In this document: piece by piece, positions 30,226-42,800 of the stretch
How positions within the stretch are numbered: the stretch's first letter is position 1
Layout of the letters: each line of letters starts with the position of its first letter
From: Neodontobutis hainanensis
Taxonomy: Eukaryota > Chordata > Actinopteri > Gobiiformes > Odontobutidae
Length of the DNA stretch: 64,000 nt
Direction of reading: 5' to 3'
NCBI GenBank assembly: GCA_024349245.1
Contig: JALDNG010000087.1
Span: forward strand, 1,330,235-1,394,234
Made by a program: the position numbers and the translations under genes
Notes under the pieces: generated by a model
What the model saw: the letters and a program-made list of their open reading frames with translations, nothing else
Databases searched by the model: none
What the model was told of the DNA's origin: nothing

Positions 30226-30810
30226 TCAGGGTTGGTACTGTCTGTATTGGGACTGTGAGGCCAGAGGATTAGTGCCTCCGAACCTCAGTGGTGTTGTGGT
30301 GGCCCCGTAGGCAGTCCTGTAGTTCTGAGAAGAAGGCACCCCCAGTCCCAAGCCCGTCCCCAGTCCCTGCGCCACCAGAGGCCGGGCCAGCCCCTGACTC
30401 ATCCCTGTGTAGGCCGCTGCCCCATAACCCAGTCCTACACCGTAGGGCCTGTGTATGTGCTGTCCTGGGGCAGGGAGCACCACCGCCTGTACGTTCCTTC
30501 CTGGAGAGTTGAAGGAGAACTCAGGAGGGGGGCTGGTGGGTTTGGACGGGGTTGACGTCAGAGGGTCCTGCTCTCCTGAGGACAGCATCATTGGAGGCAG
30601 AGAGGTCAGGGGGCCGTAACCTTCGCTCTGGGCAAGAGGGGGGACAGAGGGAGAGGATGACAGGGCCCCTGTGAGTAGAGGCCTAGTCCAGTCATCTTTA
30701 AATATCTGCACCGTCAGTGTTGACACCAGGGGCAGCAGCCGATTGGTCACATGAGCCAGAACGAGCTGCTCGTTGGCATCGCGGCGAATGCGGACATGGG
30801 CGGAGCCAGC
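30226..30810 (-). CDS. slc30a6: slc30a6 last coding exon: C-terminal domain and tail
   Basis: Starts after TTCCTTCCAG in phase 0 and encodes residues 296-489 plus stop. The first ~50 residues finish the CDF C-terminal domain (HVRIRRDANEQLVLAHVTNR, VQIFKDDW). The rest is a low-complexity Pro/Ser/Gly tail with a conserved island, SPPPEFSFNSPGRNV, and then Gly/Tyr-rich sequence ending in QYRQYQP. The tail is the most divergent part relative to the mammalian protein. Confidence 0.95.
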   Translation of the reverse strand, partial: AGSAHVRIRRDANEQLVLAHVTNRLLPLVSTLTVQIFKDDWTRPLLTGALSSSPSVPPLAQSEGYGPLTSLPPMMLSSGEQDPLTSTPSKPTSPPPEFSFNSPGRNVQAVVLPAPGQHIHRPYGVGLGYGAAAYTGMSQGLARPLVAQGLGTGLGLGVPSSQNYRTAYGATTTPLRFGGTNPLASQSQYRQYQP

Positions 30811-33800
30811 CTGGAAGGAATTAAAAGGACAGAGAAGAATATTATACTCATTAAGGCAGGCATGCGCACATCTCTAGATATCACACCTAAAAAAATCCAA
30901 CACAAAAACAATATCAAAGCAGCAGCAGAGTGCGTTACCCTCAGAGTATAAACAAAGCCGTTTAGGTAGAATCTCCTTAGTTTTAGTCCACTCTGTCTCC
31001 ATAGACCAGGTCTAGTATAGTTTACATGCCACACAAAGGCTTGTTAAAATATACAAAAAGTGCAACGTTAAATCTAAATGCACGGGTAATTTGCATAATA
31101 CACAAGTGTACAAGTACACAGCTCCCTGGTGGATAAAGTGAAAAAAGTCCACTCCGCATTACACTGCAAATTATGTTTATATAAATTTTTCTGACACTAC
31201 TAAACAAAAGCATTGCAGAGGGAACAAAGAGATAACATAATACTGATTATTTAATTGTCTTTTCTAGCATTCCCAGAATCATTATGCCCATACATACACT
31301 CTGCTCTGGGCACTAGCAGCATTACGCTCTAGCCAATTCTCAATTCTCACTGCCTTATCTCAAATATACCCTGGTTGAGGTCAACCTCTATGAATAAAAC
31401 CTAGTCTGAAAAACCCATGTAAAGTTTTCTGGAGTTTTCTTGTCTGGAGCAAGGTCCTCACAAACACACATAAACCGTGCACTCTGTCTGCACCAGGACA
31501 AGTGCACATACACACAGCCAGCCCCCGAGGGCCACGGTGCAGTCAGAGGGTCAAATCAGTTTGGACAGCTGCTCTGTGAGCAGTGGGCCAACAACCAAAC
31601 CGTTGTGTAACTGCAGCAACATCAGAGACACCAACAGGAGCCACAGCATTGATAGCACAAATAACAACAAGGTAAAGACAGTATTGGGATCAAAGAACCA
31701 CAGTCAGAGCGCCGCCTTAAGGCAGCAGGGCAAAAACTGCCGTTCAAATGCTGACTGAGGGGACACTTCATATTCGATTTTGTAGAAATTAATCCAACAT
31801 CAAGCAGAAAAAAACTGTTCTTACCCAATATGTGTGAAAAGTGAGAAGATTTATGCCATTTGTTTATCAAATACATTAAAATCATACATTACTTAAGGTA
31901 GAAAGTTAACTTTAGTGGGTGCTGCAAGGTTGTGAATGTGACTATTGAACACAAAACAAAAATGTGAGACAACAACACTGTTTACTATTGGAAGAGGAGA
32001 AACGTATCTGCATGAATGACTTGTTCCTTCTTTTCATCTGAATGAACAGATAGAAAACAGGAGGGACTCACACAGGCTCACAGTCCAGTGGAGAAGACGG
32101 TTCAGGCCCAAACAATACAAATATTAAAGTCTCTGATCTTATTCTCGTGTGTGCTGGGTAAACATACCAGAGATCCAAAGCCAACGGTCCAGAAGTGTTC
32201 ATTTCTGACCTCCAGCACCCCGTCCAGAGTCGACACCTGATTGGATACACAAGTAAAATAAACATTATCTTAACAGTCATCTTTAATAACTTTTATATGG
32301 TTTTCATCTCAAGTACCTGCTCCTTTGACAAGATGCATTATATTCTACGTTAATATAAAAGTGTATTATTTTAAGTGTTTCTTTCCATTTCTCACCTCTC
32401 GGAGCAGTTTGTCCAGCTGGCCGATAACATGAGATGGAGTAGTCTGAAGATGAGATGGAAATATCCACATTATATTCCTTGTAGAGTTTAGAATAAAGAT
32501 TATATTGTTCTTTGTCTCACCTGCAGCAGAACCTTTCCACTGTAAACACTCATAGGATACATAGTACCAAATGTCATGAGCGCGATAGCTACCGCCGAGG
32601 CTGTGTCCACTGCATTGTAGTTACTGAAACAAAACATCACCGCTTTAGAACTCTATAGAGATGTATAGAAATACAGCACACGATTATGCTTACTTGATCT
32701 CGATGAGCATGTAGGTGATGCAGAGGGAAAGGGCTCCTGCCAAGTTGATCAAGACAAAAGGGTTCATGCGAGGTAGCAGCACACTACTCAGACCTGGGAT
32801 GATGCCACACAAACTGGACAGAAACAAAAAACAAAAAAAGAAAAATATTGTAATATGTTCTCCATGAACATAAATCCATTTTAATGTGAAATTTCAACCA
32901 GACTAGCTAACAGACTGTTTAACTAGAAAGAGACTGGTCTGGTGTTCTTGAAACCAATTAACGGGTCAATGCGCGCACCTCGAGGCAGATCGACCCTACT
33001 GTGTGTCAGATTGAATTTCCAATATGTGAAAGGCAGCCGTTTGTGAGAGAGTGCTGTCATAAAACATGAAGAGGAGAGCGCTGCCTCAAGGTGTTTGTCA
33101 TAAGATAATGTTGAAAAGGTAAACACAAGTAAACGTGTCAGCCATTAAGGGCAAATATGTCATTCATGAATAATAGTACATCATACAGGGAATAGAAGGG
33201 GAACAACATGACTTAGTTGATCATTACTTATCAAGTATATGCCCTTACCACATCATAGAAAATGTGTGCATATAAATAGTGTCAAGTTGTCAAGTGTCTT
33301 GCAAACTGATAGAAAAGGATATCATACTTCATTTAATTGATATTGGCTGTTATAGTAAACTGAGACATTTGTTGCAGGCAATCTTTGGTTTGACTGACAG
33401 CGGCTGGGTTCAATTCTGTAACACCACAATTAACTAATGCGTCAATTGTGATAATGGCACAGTGTGATATTCACATTGAACAGTGACATGTTGGACTGTC
33501 GTTTACCAAACCTACAGTGAGCAGCCCTTGGTTTAAAAACACATTACCAGTCTATGCTTTCATTGTTAATATCTTTTTGATTGCACAAGTAACATCCAAT
33601 GTCCAGAGATAACTATATTGTATGACAGTCAATAATTTAGGCCCAAAGCAACTGGGACTTGGAACAGGATAAGTGGTAGAAAATGATTCAAAATAAGAAT
33701 ACTGTACACACAAAAAATAAGTTGACAAATAGATTTAAGTACACAGTGCCAAAACCCAACTGCTCTAAGACAAAACCATGTTGACATTCTCTCTGCTGTC

Positions 33801-36800
33801 AGAACTCAAACTCAGCCACACACACAATGGAGGCTTGTGGCTGGTGAGTCTGACAGAGCAGCAGGCCTTATATAACCCCGCTGCCCCCAGACCCTGCCGA
33901 GGTTAAGTGGGGACAGAGTGTACGAACACAGACAGACACATACTTTAACACACAATCAAGACACTTTCAATTAAAGCACGCTCAGGAACACACACACACA
34001 AACACACACACACACGCGCGCGCGCAGAGGGAAACTAGGCTGGGACGTCCTGTTCATTTCTGCTCTCTCAGCCAATCACAGCGCAGTCCCGTTACAGAAC
34101 TCTCTGGGCTGTCGCCCTGAGTAACCTGCGCCGACTGAGCTGCTGACTCTGTGCGCAGAGTGTGTGTGTGTGTGTGTGAATGTTGTATAGCTCACTCACT
34201 GTAGATGTGGGATTACACAGTGGGATGTAATATTCATCACAACAGAGCCTTGGTCTGCCTTTGTGTCAGCCTATACATTTGTATGGCAGCACATAAAATA
34301 TTATAAACCTTTTTAAGTAGGGCTGGATATAAAATAATCATTTATACAGGCTATAAAACACACTCAGATATTTAATGTGTTTAAGTAAATAGCCGTAAAT
34401 GACAGTTTAAGAGGTATGTGTAGTTTACAGATGAAGTCGACTCCTGCGGCAGGTCCGACTGCTGAGAGGGACACCGATAGGGAGTGAGTCAGTGGGGTCA
34501 TAAACATTATCAGTATTACCAATATTCTCATCTCATAACTCCAAAAAATATATATTCATATATCTTTAAAACATTAAATAACACCCATTGACAAAAACAT
34601 ATTAGTGTTTATAGAGCTGCATTGGATAATATAAGATTTACTGGGAAGGTTTTGTCCTGTGGAGATGTGCAGTTATTAAGTAAAAATGTTTTGTAAGAGT
34701 ATTACATTTTTAGTAAGTATAGCCTTTTTAGCTCACAACCACAAAACGTTTAGCCCTGCTTGCACAAAAAAAGTTTCAGTATCATTCTGTATCTTGAGGG
34801 AAGTAAAATGCACAGCATTTAGCTAACGATATGAACTAGGACTTTCTACTAAAGGGCAGTGCCCTGTGACCTTTAAACCCAGGACCTTATGTAAAAAGTC
34901 GGCTGGCATTTATGAGCATTTAGAAAACTGATCTCAAATACGTTTCCAAGAAAGTTGATCAATAGGCCAATGGGCTTGCTCCGAGCTGAATCAGCGCCAT
35001 GACCGCCTGACCTTGACACCATGTCAAAGGCTGGCCAACAGTGACCTCTGACCTGAGGGTTAGGTCGAGGGTGCCGGTAAATTGCTGTGTGCTGACAATG
35101 AGAGATAGTTTTACCGCTGTCAGGGCTGTGTTTGAGAGTGTGTGTCGACTCAGGGTAAGTGGATCCTTCCTGCTTCGACTTCTGCTGATCGAGAACAGAC
35201 AGGGAAAAATAGAGTTCTTACCTTCGACTTAAATCAGCCACGTGTTCCTGAAGCCAACTGCTGCTGGCGGCTGCAGAGACAAAAAAAATACAAATTAAAA
35301 GACTGAGCCCTCTGTCTTCAATAACAGCTACATATTGTATAAATATAAATGACTTCACACAGGGACTGCATTGTTGTTGAACACGGGACAGAGAGGTAAA
35401 CCCCAGTTCAAGAACAAAACTTACAGTTTACCAGACACAGAACGTGTGGGCAGGATTAGTATGCCACTTTTTGATTAACTAATTATACATCTTTCCACAT
35501 AAGACAGCAATCTTTCCTTCACAGCAATTTGTAAGCATCTATTCCCTGTGACAAATTTAGACGGGAATTTAGTTAGAATTACAACAACTTTGCATCCTGT
35601 GGTGGAGAGGTTAGAGCACCCGGTTTGGGTGCCAGCAATTGGGAGTTTGAATACCCAGCCACAGTCTATCTGTGCCGGTCCTAAGCCCGGGTAAATGGAG
35701 AGGGTTTCGTCAAGAAGGGCTTCTGGCATAAAAACATTGCCATGCTACTCATGAACTACTTCGCTGTGGTGACCCCCAAATTGGCTTAAGCCGAAGGGCA
35801 CTAAATAATAATTTAGCATTTTTGTAATAATACATTTGTAATACTGTGTGCAGCCCTTCTCTAGATGATATTCACAAAGGGACAGTTATACATTTGTTTT
35901 ATGTTGGCTTTGTTTGTCAGACGTGAACTAAGTTTACAATTTTCAAATAGAAAACAAAAAGCATTATTCTAGTTCAGCGCTGCATTAAAGATTCAGACAC
36001 AGCTGTTTCACTTCACAGCTGATCCCATCATCTCTGTACAATAAGACTTATGTTAGCAAATGCAGACTTCAGTTCAAAGGTTTTTTAAATAGGTTTTAAG
36101 CCAGTTAATTTTCACAAGAATAAAATCTATAAACATCAGAAAAATGGTGATTTGAATAAAACCAGGGAGGTACCAATACCACTTTTTTCCAGAACGAGAA
36201 CTTACAACTTAGAATTAAGTCCTTGCCAATACCAAATTTCGTTTTGTTAGATGTTTTATTTGTAATAAACCAATTTGGTTTGGACAGTTTTTGAGCCTCT
36301 TCAGTAGACCACCATCAAGCCTATAAATATTTCCTAACAGGGCAATATAGAGAAAATATCATAGAAACTGTTGTATTGCTCCGGAAGATAAAGTGTTTGT
36401 CTTGAGATGGCCCAGACTTAAAATCAAATTGTAAATCTGGAGTGACTTGAAGAAGGCTATGCACAAAAATAACTGAACACATGACAAAAAACAAATGACT
36501 TCAACAAAGTACTATTTCAAACATTTTTGAGCCCGTGTTCAGATTTCAATGAAGTATACCTGATACGGTTGGGTAATATTTGGTGACCTCAGCTCTAATT
36601 AAATGTCTGGATGAGTAAAACAGAGAGAGAACTATTTTTTTTCTCTGTGAAGGATCGCCCACTCCTGTTTAAAAAAAGATAAGCGGCGGCTCTCGCTCTG
36701 CTGCGCCATCCCACCTTTAATACATGAGGACGTCGCAGAGCCCAAAGGCTTGGTGTCAGGTCAAAGGCCCTTCACATCCGATCGGCTCACTCAGACGACC

Positions 36801-39800
36801 TGTGTGTGTGTGTTAGAGAAAGAGAGGGGCTGTGTTTGTTTTGCTAGCAGGCTGAGTCAATCCAAACAAACATTTTAATGGAGTGACTTATTTATGATCA
36901 GTGTGTACGACAGAAGCGCGGTGCTGTGTTGCGTGTGTGTGTTGGCATGTCTGTGTGCCCGCCTGGCCCCCTGGCACACTACATTACCACTGTCTGGAAC
37001 ATGGTTGCGTAACGCACTTTTGGACTCGCTTCGTCAGAGAGAGAGTGTGTGTGAGTGTCTGTGTGTGTGTTTGTAATGAGTGAGAGATACTGTGTGTTGC
37101 TAAAAAGTGAAGTGCCTGTGTGTGCGTGCCGGAGTTTCATCCCCCTCCCATCCCAAAATGTCAGATGTTAAGTGATGTTGAGACTGCGCTGAACGCTAGA
37201 GCAGACAGCTCACACAAACACACTCTCCTGCACACACACACAAGGCCTGGCTCTCTATCTCTGTGAGGACTCCCAGTCACATCATATGCACTGCACAAAG
37301 ATGGAACAACTAAAACCTAACCTTGACACAATTAATTATCACTCTGCAGTCTTTTAAGATGTAAAGGATGAGTTAATTCCTTCTTAAATATCAAACTATA
37401 AGTCGTACAATTGTCGAAAGCCTGGGCCACGCACAACCACAGTGACCTCTTTTATCAGACTGTTCATGCACAAGTGACTCAGAGGAGCCCCAACCACAGC
37501 ACACATGATCTTCACCATCTTTCACTCTTCTGCTTCCAGTCTCAATTGTCTGCATAATTCTAATACTTTACATTTTAATCATAAAACTATTTTCATAATG
37601 TTTTTTTTATATATATATAAAACAGGAGCATTTTCTACAACATTCTTTAGTTCTTTAGTTATTGTCAATTAGCTCTTGACATTTGCAAGGGCTGTACAAT
37701 ATTAGAAAGATACACAATATGTATATTGCGATAATGTTATGAGGTGCAATATTTGGTTAATTCACTGCAACATAATTTGGGATTTTAAACATTCATTGTG
37801 TATTGTATGACATTGGTAACTTTAGTATTCACCAAACAGTTACTTTTCTCCAGGCACATTCAAAATAGTTTTTAATGGTGCTCTGCCATTATAAAATGGT
37901 ACTGACAGGCAAACTTCATGTAGGTTTAAACCATAGATTGTAAATAAACATGGATGTAATCCACCAATATTGACATTACGACAGGGCAATAAAATGGCGG
38001 TTACATCCGGGCTTTTCCGCTTTTACTCCATAGTAAAACAATAGTTTTCAGATAGCATATCATTACACTTGTAAAGTTCCCATTGGGTTTCTCCTTATAT
38101 TTCCGCTTTTGGAGCCTGCCCTCTGGTGGACGGCGGTATATCGTTGTATTTCGCTGTATTTTGCCGTATGGCGGCGCCCTTACTCGAGGAGGTTCCATGA
38201 GAGACGCTTGGTTTTAACCCTTTGCTTGTTAATTCCCACCCAATCCCAGACACACTTGTATTATATTTAGTTTTTTTTTATACTTTCTGTGATTAGGAAG
38301 AGACTGGATTGTGATCCTACTGCTTTTGTGTTAGTTTCATTTGAAAATGTGAGCAAACAGTTTATTTCTCTAATCCCATAAAATAAGAAAAGTCAAATTG
38401 TCTAAAGTCCCCAGTGTAGTGAGGATTAGGACTATAACAGTGAAAAGACTGTACTGACAGAGTAATTTCCACTGAACAATACAAAAATTTAAGTCCAGAG
38501 AGCTGCAGCTTCCTACATTTTAGGAACTCACTCTTTCAGATGACAAGTTCTTCTCCTGTTTAATGCCTGTCTGAAGACATAATGCACTGCTTTTAATTCA
38601 GTGCATTGATCAGCCAATAGAGTGTCTAAAATGCATTAAATTCAAGCAGAACATGTGGCATTAATTATCGAGTCCCTAAATAAGGAGACTGTCTTACCGT
38701 ATGAACACATGGATTATCATACCTTCTGAAACGTAGGCAAATGGTTTGTTTCTGACAGACAGCAGCGTCAACAGGTTGAAGAAGAGTGCGACAAATGTCC
38801 CCACCAACAGTCGACCGCTGTAGACAATAAGAGTCATGGTCAAATAATGCATACACATTTTCAGCAGAATGGGTACAAATCTAACAGTATCCAGTCTAGT
38901 GACTATTAAATGTATGTTGGACATTGTAAACAAGTAGTGCATCTTTTTAGAATATAAATTACCGCTCTTGTAATCCCATTACATAAACTAAATAGCCTTT
39001 GTTTAGGAGGATCCTAACAGTCCAATTGTTTTGCTGGTCATAACACTTGTTTCTCCTCTTGTACACGCTCCCACGTTAAACAGATGTACAATACACTAAT
39101 CACAGTGGGAAATCCATTTAAAGGCCTAAAAAAACTAAATCAGTGCAAACAATCAGCGGGAGGCTAAAGGTGACTCAACCTCGAGCCGAAATAACTGGAT
39201 GATACACACCAGCCCCCCTTCTCTTTCCCAAAACGGATTATAGAGAGACTGTCTGCATGTCCAGCCGACACCTGTCTCTCTGGTCAGCAGCCATCTCTCC
39301 AAGCGTCCAATCACATTTGTGCAGAGAAACGGGGTTGATGGGTAATCTTGTCACTGGAGACAGGTTTAAGTCTGGATCTGTTTTAGGCTAGAAAAGCCAT
39401 CTCTAATCTTTATGATGGAGAAATATGTGGAAACTGTCACCATCATATAGTGTTCCACTGAGTTTATTATTTGACAACAGCATAGCCATAGCTGTTTACG
39501 TGCACTTTTCACTGTGGGATAATCCAGTCTTTCCTTCTTCTCCCTCACATTGTCTTTAAGTTTGAAGTGGTTTGGTGTTTATTCTAAGTTAGTAACAGAG
39601 GTGTCAGAGATATTTGTATTATGTTATTTGTGTTTGTTTATGATAATTAGCCATGTGCTTATAGGTTTTAATTTCACACTGCTTTTTAACATTGTTAATA
39701 ATTTTGCGCTAATGTAAAAAAAAAAAAGAAAACGTGTCAGCTCTTTAATGGAACATTAGAATGCAAGGAACAAGGAAATAGTGGCTATTTTTTCTCCCCA

Positions 39801-42800
39801 CACATGGAACATAAATGACACACTGCTGACGGAAAATGAGCTATTCCTACCAGTCTTGCAGGAAAGCATAAATTGTTCAGAAATCCATAAATAAATGCAT
39901 ATGTGCTGATATGTGATTGGATAGTGATGAATATTTGTGTTAAACAGAAGTCTAATTCAATCTAACAATGAAATTAAAGTCTGTTGTGCTCAGAAGTGGG
40001 GATGTTTATGACATTTACACTAAACATGTGTCTGACTGCCTCTGTGTATGTAACTGACCCAAATATTGAGATGTTCTGCCCTAACAACAGCTGGCAGAGT
40101 GTGTGTGTGTGTGTGTGTTTATGGCTCAGTGTGGGGAGGGATTCAGGTGTGTGTTTGTGTGTGTGCATTGGTAACACTTACGTATGGACCTCCGGCTGCT
40201 CCATGAAGCGCTCCACACTGAAAACACAAACACAGACAGTCAACAACACGGCCTGGTGGGACTACTCACTCAGAGTTCAGGTGTGCCTCAGAAAACCATT
40301 TTGTGGGGAGAAAGACTAGAAAACAGAAAATACATTAACAACAAACAGGATTGTTCCGTCTCTTTCCTCTGACTCACATCACATGCGAGTGCTGAGTTTA
40401 GTGTTGGTTTTACAGCATTAGTTATGTCTCCTGCTTAGTTTCAGTGTGTATAGGTAAAATCAATAAATCACATTTAAGCATGCTACATTTTATTTGGCAC
40501 ATTTAAACAGTAAAATGCATAGCTCACATAAACCCAAGAGCTACAAAAGCCCTGTGGAATAATTTTAGAAAAGGTTCATTTGATCTTCAACAAAAGTTAA
40601 CTTTTAAAAATGTTTTGTCATCTGATTAAAATGTTTTTGTTTTTTTAAATCACACCTGGAGATGCAGGACTCCAGCACTCCTGTATTCCAATGTCTATTG
40701 AACACCACTATTCAATCAAGGAGGCAACAGAGATTCAGAAACAAGCCCAGAGGACAGTAACCGGAACGTGGGGCAGTACATGCTGTTTTACACCTGGGAT
40801 GCTGTTCAAAAGAAGTCAGACTACAGGGGGCGCTGTCTACCACTGCAGGTAGGAAGAGAAAAGCTGATGAATTGGCTTTACGTCCACAAAAACAATGTCC
40901 GTGTTAGTACGCAGCAGGTTGGTTGACCTGTTTGTGAAACCCACCCCTCCTTTCCCCGAGAAGTGACCGCAAGACAACCCCACACCAGCCGCCTACAGGT
41001 GTGTGTGTGAGTGACAATGATAGACACACCATTCCCTACTCGCACTCCCCTTTAAGAGTAAAGCCTTCAGCGCACATTTAAAGTATCGTGGATAGTGAGA
41101 GACAGGGTTGTTAACGGATTTTAACAGACAGGCACAGAAACAGGCAGGTGTTTGTAAAGCTACTTCCCAGGCTAAGCTAACAAAAACAACTCACTCTTGG
41201 TCACATGACAATAAAAAGCAATACAGAACCAAACTTATTTCTTAAAGTTTCTAGTTTGTTTTATTAGCCACAAAAGTGATGAAACTCCACTCTTCCATGT
41301 ATTTTTCTATCTTCTGTTAAAATACTTGCACCGTGCGAAGCAAAGCCCGTTACCAAGAAACAATTGGAAATATGTGCTTTGGACATATCAGCTCTGCTCT
41401 TGTACCACATACAATCATTGTAATTTTAATCAACAAAGACAGTGTGTCAACAGAGACAAACTGGATCGTAGGATCACGGTGTTGTTCACAATTGGGATTA
41501 CATTAACCTTTTATTCACAAGTGGATGTGTCCTATGTGGTTGTCAGCTGGAGACACACTCACCTCTCCTTTAAAATGAACAGGGCTCCCAGCTGCACCAG
41601 GACAGTGGAGGCAAAAACCGCCAGAACCTCCAGTCTCTCAAACCTGGAACCAGACACAAGAACCAGAGACAAGATTTACATTTATTTCACTACTAAGTTG
41701 TTTGTAAAAGAGAGAAACACAATGGCAATATACTTTAGCAGCAAAACTATACAGTACAGCAATAATATGCACTTGGGCCAAACATTTCTGGGCCAAATAT
41801 TTGCAAAGTATGTATTAATTTGCACTACTGTATTTTGGCGTTTTCTTTGTGTGTGAACTGAATGAAAGCAAAGCTAAAGTTGAAGGAGTTACTTTAAAGC
41901 CCCGTTTCTTCTGGTTCTTTCGGACATACATGCTTTAAAGAACTCATTCTGTAGTGTACATCCTCCATACTGTACATGAACTTGTTTATCTGTTGTACTG
42001 TATATGAACAGATGAGCTCAGATATAAAAAAAGAAAAACACACACACATTCTGGCCAACTGGAGATAAACAAGAGATTTCCACTCGATCATCACTCTCCA
42101 ATGCCTCGGGGTCAGGGGTCAGCTACAAATACACTGTTAGCCAGTTGTTTCCTCAGTCGCTCACAAACAGTCAGTGTGAGTAAGCAATAGCTGTGAGTCT
42201 GTGAACCCTTGAGCTGCCACAGAAGGGAACAGAACCTTTTCAATATTGTTGGGGATGCTACATTTGTTTTTACAGGTCTTATGTGTGTGTGCATAGTTTA
42301 AGTTACAGTTAAAGGGCGGCAAATCTTTAAATACACATAGTACATTGTTCCCTACAGAACGATTTCAGGTGGTAGCTGCTTGTTACAAATAAATATATTT
42401 TTCATTTAGCCTCATATATTTTTATTACAGTCAGCTATTCGCCAGGGCATAAAAAAGTAATCATTGTGGTAGTTGTGTTTTGGTAAAGTGGTGCCCTTAA
42501 CTGTAGATTACAAGCTACTCTTTTTGAAATTTGGCCCCACTATTATTGATTTGCGAAAACCTTTACTATTTAAATCTTATTATAAAAATCACTTGAGAGC
42601 CAACGACAATGAACCCCAAAATATAAGAATGTAATAGAAATTTTGGCTTTTTCCACTGGGCTCTATTGAAGTTTAAACATTTTTTTTGTTAGTTAGTTTT
42701 AAAAAGTGCTGTTTTGAGGCAGTTTTACAAGATTTGTCATAGTGCATGTTAAAGTGGCCAGCTCTAGGGCCAATGAAAAAAAATAATAAATTGACTGTGA

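Noticed and set aside
30288..30512. Plus-strand 74-codon Pro-rich open frame
   Set aside because: Complement of the Pro/Gly-rich last exon of slc30a6.
34840..34910. tRNA-like box B in an slc30a6 intron
   Set aside because: Only a weak single-box match, with no box A or SINE body.
41326..41856. Plus-strand 176-codon open frame
   Set aside because: Overlaps an slc30a6 exon on the opposite strand and has no domain, no start context and no splice support.
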